A stretch of 9,604 nucleotides of DNA. It comes from a bacterium UBP11_UBA4055 (lineage in GTDB: Bacteria > UBA4055). Positions 7,219 to 9,604 of this stretch are shown in pieces. The translations under genes and the position numbers were made by a program. The DNA lies in the NCBI GenBank assembly GCA_002382735.1, contig DFZN01000051.1, positions 7,458 through 17,061 on the forward strand, written 5' to 3'. Under the pieces are notes generated by a model. That model ran no database searches, was not told the origin of the DNA, and saw only the letters and a program-made list of their open reading frames with translations. The first letter of the stretch is position 1. Each line of letters starts with the position of its first letter.

Positions 7219-7962
7219 ATGAAAATATTCTCAGTTTTCGGAATAACAGGTTCTGGCAAGACGACTACTGTCGAGCATATCATTAAGCAACTCGTAAAAA
7301 GAAAATATAAAACTGATTCGGTAAAAGACATACATTTCGAGGCTTTCAGAATCGACACTGAGGGAAGCAATACCGACAGACATTATAAGGCCGGCGCGAA
7401 TATAGTTACAGCGAGAGGTCATTATGAGACCGATATTCTTTTTAAAAGAAAGCTGAGTATGGAAGAAATTTACAGATTTTACGACAGCGACTGGCTTGTC
7501 TGCGAAGGAGTGAGAGATTCAAATATACCTAAGATAATTTGCGCTCATAACACTAAGGAAGTTGACGAAAGGCTGGACGGTTCTGTTTTCGCAATATCTG
7601 GAAAGCTGAGCAATGAGATGACTGAATATAAAGGGCTGCCCGTAATAAACGCAACTACAGAGACTGAAAGACTTGTTGATCTGATCGAAGAACTCGTGCC
7701 TGAAAAACTGCCCGATCTCCCTTCTGAATGCTGCGGAGAATGCAGGTTCAAAAGCTGCGAAAAACTGCTTGAAGCCGTCTTGAAAAGAGAAGCGAAACCG
7801 GAAGACTGCATTCTTGTAAATAAAGATATCAGGCTCTATATCGACGGCAAAGAAATTGAAATGGTGCCGTTCGTTCAAAAAGTACTGAAAAACACTTTAC
7901 TCGCGACCGTAAAAGAACTTGACGGTTACAGAGAGAACGGCAAAATTGAGATTAAAATTTAG
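7219..7962 (+). CDS. mobB: MobB-like GTP-binding protein with C-terminal Fe-S cysteine motif
   Basis: 247 residues. Residues 1-~160 match MobB of molybdopterin-guanine dinucleotide synthesis: P-loop GITGSGKTT (8-16), then SVKDIHFEAFRIDTEGSNTD (34-53) and RHYKAGA (54-60), the family's His/Asp and Arg-His-x-x-AGA region, and WLVCEGVRD (92-100) as the Walker-B-like segment. MobB binds GTP and assists MobA in attaching a nucleotide to molybdopterin in the cytoplasm; no mobA is seen here. Unlike the ~170-residue E. coli protein, this one continues with a PF04060-like pattern, CCGECRFKSC (171-180) plus Cys197, i.e. C-x2-C-x4-C-x16-C, which in RnfB and corrinoid Fe-S proteins holds a 4Fe-4S cluster. 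A final ~50-residue segment follows (VPFVQKVLKNTLLATVKELD). This looks like a longer, anaerobe-type subfamily whose exact job may differ from MGD synthesis. The ECF operon context suggests the imported ligand and this protein act in one pathway. Confidence 0.85.
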   Translation: MKIFSVFGITGSGKTTTVEHIIKQLVKRKYKTDSVKDIHFEAFRIDTEGSNTDRHYKAGANIVTARGHYETDILFKRKLSMEEIYRFYDSDWLVCEGVRDSNIPKIICAHNTKEVDERLDGSVFAISGKLSNEMTEYKGLPVINATTETERLVDLIEELVPEKLPDLPSECCGECRFKSCEKLLEAVLKREAKPEDCILVNKDIRLYIDGKEIEMVPFVQKVLKNTLLATVKELDGYRENGKIEIKI

Positions 7963-7964
7963 TC

Positions 7965-8702
7965 ATGCCTGAAGATAAAAAATATACATTCAGCGGGGTA
8001 GAATACAGAGCAGTAAAAGAATATTTTTCCAGAGTTAATTCTGTCTTTCTGATCGAAAGATTAAATGAAAAAAAAGAGCGTCTTATACTCAAGGATTTCG
8101 GGAATAATTCAGAAAGGATCAGAGCAGAACTCAACGGAATAAAAGTTTTTGAAAGGATCAGCCCGAAAATCTATTATTCTGACAGCCGTTATCTTGTTCA
8201 CGAATATATTCCCGGAGCCACATTTCTTTCCTGCTTCGAAGATGCTGAAAAAACTGATTCCGATCCCGGCGAACTGATCACTCACTTGATCGAATTCCTT
8301 AAATCGGCCTATGATAGCGCACCCGGATATATTCTAGGAGACATAAACTTCAATAATTTTATAATCATGGAAGGGAAATCTGAGACCTGCGACCCTTTTC
8401 CGATCAGTTTCATTGATTACGAAAATGTCAAACCCGGTGATATTGAAGAAGATCTCGGCAGAATTATCGCATTTGCACTCACTTATGACCCTCCTTACAC
8501 AGAATGGAAACAGAGATTCGCCGGAAGATTCATAAGCCATTCAGTTAGTATTCTAAAAGTTTCGGAAGATAAGATTTGCAGACATATCGAACTAGAGTTC
8601 AAGGCTATGAAAACAAGAAGAAAACTGAATTTTGATATCTCTGAAGTAATCAAAAGACTTAAAATTAATACGCGAAATCAAAAACAAGATTTTTTTTTCT
8701 GA
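7965..8702 (+). CDS. Small protein-kinase-fold protein of unknown substrate
   Basis: 245 residues, the last gene of the operon. Kinase-fold landmarks are in order: a beta-strand Lys in LILKDF (Lys43), a helix Glu in RAELNGIKVFE (Glu55), a hinge-like YLVHEYIPG (76-84), a catalytic loop ILGDINFNNFII with Asp126 and Asn131 (D-x4-N spacing as in RIO, aminoglycoside and LPS kinases), a metal-binding Asp151 in SFIDYENV, and EDLGRIIAF (162-170), a helix start typical of atypical kinases. The usual His of HGD is Leu (LGD). All main ATP/Mg residues are present, so activity is plausible. Whether it phosphorylates a protein, a lipid-linked sugar or a small molecule cannot be told. The ATG follows the mobB-like stop after only 2 bases with no clear Shine-Dalgarno, so translation is probably coupled. 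The C-terminus (QDFFF) is encoded by a run of nine T inside the terminator hairpin. Confidence 0.75.
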   Translation: MPEDKKYTFSGVEYRAVKEYFSRVNSVFLIERLNEKKERLILKDFGNNSERIRAELNGIKVFERISPKIYYSDSRYLVHEYIPGATFLSCFEDAEKTDSDPGELITHLIEFLKSAYDSAPGYILGDINFNNFIIMEGKSETCDPFPISFIDYENVKPGDIEEDLGRIIAFALTYDPPYTEWKQRFAGRFISHSVSILKVSEDKICRHIELEFKAMKTRRKLNFDISEVIKRLKINTRNQKQDFFF

Positions 8703-8714
8703 AAAATCTTTTTT
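8686..8714 (+). terminator. AT-rich hairpin with T tract, probable intrinsic terminator of the operon
   Basis: A perfect 9-base inverted repeat pairs 8686-8694 (AAGATTTTT) with 8702-8710 (AAAAATCTT) around a 7-base loop, and T residues continue to 8714. The stop codon of the kinase-like gene (8700-8702) lies in the loop and first base of the right arm. The stem has only one G-C pair, so it is weak, but its A and T flanks could let it work in either direction. An outer AACAAG/CTTGTT pair (8683-8688, 8719-8724) could add a few base pairs in an alternative fold. Confidence 0.5.
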
Positions 8715-8769
8715 ATCCCTTGTTCTGACATTATATTTCTTTGTAAAAATTAAAATTTCGGAGCCGGTT
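8715..8769 (+). promoter_or_regulatory. Probable umuC promoter/leader with ribosome binding site
   Basis: This is the only true intergenic region of the window. A -10-like TATATT lies at 8732-8737, but no good -35 box is spaced correctly before it. CTGACA (8725-8730) is -35-like, yet its best -10 partner (TAAAAT at 8751-8756) is 20 bases away, too far for a standard promoter. GGAG at 8760-8763, 6 bases before the ATG at 8770, is a sound ribosome binding site and fixes the umuC start. I see no enterobacterial (CTGT-N8-ACAG) or Bacillus-type LexA operator. Confidence 0.4.
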
Positions 8770-9604
8770 ATGGATAAGATCTACGCGCTCATAGACTGCA
8801 ACAGCTTCTACGCCTCGTGCGAGAGGGTCTTCCGTCCCGAACTTAAGAATGAACCGGTGGCTATCCTTTCCAACAACGACGGCTGCGTGGTGGCTCTGAC
8901 AAAAGAGGCCAAAGATCTCGGAGTCAGGCGAGGTGACCCGTATTTTAAGATAGATAAACCGATACTTGACAAACTTCATGTTTTTTCTTCGAACTACACC
9001 CTGTACGGGGACATGAGCCACAGGGTAATGAGCATCCTTTCGGAATTTTCGCCGGACATGGAAATTTATTCTATAGACGAGGCTTTTCTCGACATGTCGG
9101 GAATGGATATTGACAGGACTGATGTCGCAAGAACGATCCGCGTGAAAGTGATGAAGGACACTGGAATACCGGTATCTGTAGGGATAGCTGAGACGAAGAC
9201 TCTCGCCAAGCTGGCGAATAATATAGCCAAAAAGTATCCTAAGTGCGAAGGTGTGCTCGACCTGACCGGAAGGGAAAATATCGACAAATACCTTGAGAAA
9301 GTGCCGGTCGAAGACATCTGGGGTATCGGCAGGCAGAATACACTTAAGCTGAACAGAAAAGGTGTAAAGACGGCTAAAGACCTGAAATATTTTCCCGACG
9401 GCTGGATAAGGTCGAACATGGGCGGCGTGACCGGCCTCCGCACAGTTCTCGAACTGCGCGGCACCGCCTGCATAGATATGGACTCCGAGCCCGAGCCGAA
9501 GAAAAGTATAGTAAGCTCGCGCTCCTTTGGCGAACGGGTCGGCGATATTGACGGGCTGAAGCAGGCGGTTACCAGTTACATCTACACCGCCTCAGTCAAG
9601 CTGA
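8770..9604 (+). CDS. umuC: Y-family DNA polymerase, UmuC type, 3' end missing
   Basis: 278 residues are visible before the window ends; the full family length is about 420, so the little-finger and C-terminal parts are cut off. The start MDKIYALIDCNSFYASCERV is typical of UmuC/DinB. Catalytic metal ligands are present: Asp9 and the pair Asp103-Glu104 in YSIDEAFLD. Further family marks are SNNDGCVVALTKEAK (34-48), PVSVGIAETKTLAKLANNIA (134-153) and a helix-hairpin-helix-like WGIGRQNTLKLNRKGVKTA (184-202). CNSFYASCERVF and SNNDGC favour UmuC over DinB. The enzyme would carry out error-prone translesion synthesis, normally activated by UmuD'. No umuD lies upstream; its neighbour there is the kinase-like gene, so a partner must be elsewhere or downstream. 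The last ~200 bases look richer in G+C than the transport operon. The gene is separated by a terminator and its own leader. Confidence 0.95.
   Translation, partial: MDKIYALIDCNSFYASCERVFRPELKNEPVAILSNNDGCVVALTKEAKDLGVRRGDPYFKIDKPILDKLHVFSSNYTLYGDMSHRVMSILSEFSPDMEIYSIDEAFLDMSGMDIDRTDVARTIRVKVMKDTGIPVSVGIAETKTLAKLANNIAKKYPKCEGVLDLTGRENIDKYLEKVPVEDIWGIGRQNTLKLNRKGVKTAKDLKYFPDGWIRSNMGGVTGLRTVLELRGTACIDMDSEPEPKKSIVSSRSFGERVGDIDGLKQAVTSYIYTASVKL

Noticed and set aside
8720..8760. LexA operator or strong sigma-70 promoter before umuC
   Set aside because: No CTGT-N8-ACAG or GAAC-N4-GTTC palindrome is present, and the -35-like and -10-like hexamers are wrongly spaced; only a weak promoter candidate is reported.
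9066..9473. 135-codon open frame on the minus strand with apparent hydrophobic segments
   Set aside because: It is antisense to umuC, a conserved gene with catalytic residues in the plus frame.
1..9604. Insertion sequence, CRISPR array, tRNA or phage genes
   Set aside because: No transposase or integrase frame, no regularly spaced direct repeats and no tRNA-like cloverleaf were seen on either strand; almost every base is in a recognisable plus-strand gene.

Overview
The window looks like a chromosomal segment of a diderm (Gram-negative) bacterium. It encodes a TonB-dependent outer-membrane receptor and a lipoprotein with a clear lipobox. The base composition is moderately AT-rich by eye. A MobB-type protein with a ferredoxin-like cysteine motif suggests an anaerobic or Fe-S-rich lifestyle. 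The phylum cannot be fixed from the sequence alone. All eleven genes lie on the plus strand. There is no rRNA, tRNA, CRISPR array or insertion sequence, and no gene-free stretch longer than about 70 bases.

Positions 1-8702 hold ten genes packed like one operon, whose promoter lies before the window. In order they are: a TonB-dependent receptor (5' end missing); a lipoprotein built of degenerate domains resembling the molybdopterin-binding (sulfite-oxidase) fold; an ECF-transporter S component (TTG start); a membrane-anchored alkaline-phosphatase-superfamily phosphodiesterase; a small anchored single-domain protein of the same molybdopterin-domain type; two ECF ATPases; an EcfT transmembrane protein; a MobB-like P-loop protein with a C-terminal four-cysteine Fe-S motif; and a small protein-kinase-fold protein. 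Most junctions overlap or are separated by no more than 13 bases. An AT-rich hairpin with a T tract (8686-8714) closes the unit.

Read together, genes 1-8 describe a complete import route. The receptor moves a scarce ligand across the outer membrane. Periplasmic or anchored binding-type domains and a phosphodiesterase handle or trim it. A dedicated (group I) ECF transporter, with S, A, A and T components in one operon, takes it across the inner membrane. The MobB homologue points to pterin/molybdenum-cofactor chemistry, but the ligand cannot be proven from sequence. Cobalamin-like or other cofactors remain possible, because the receptor's C-terminus resembles BtuB-type receptors. I consider this uptake-plus-processing cluster the most interesting content of the window.

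After a 67-base gap, a Y-family DNA polymerase of the UmuC type starts at 8770 and runs off the right edge. It is probably a separate transcription unit, unrelated to the transport operon, and has no umuD directly upstream.
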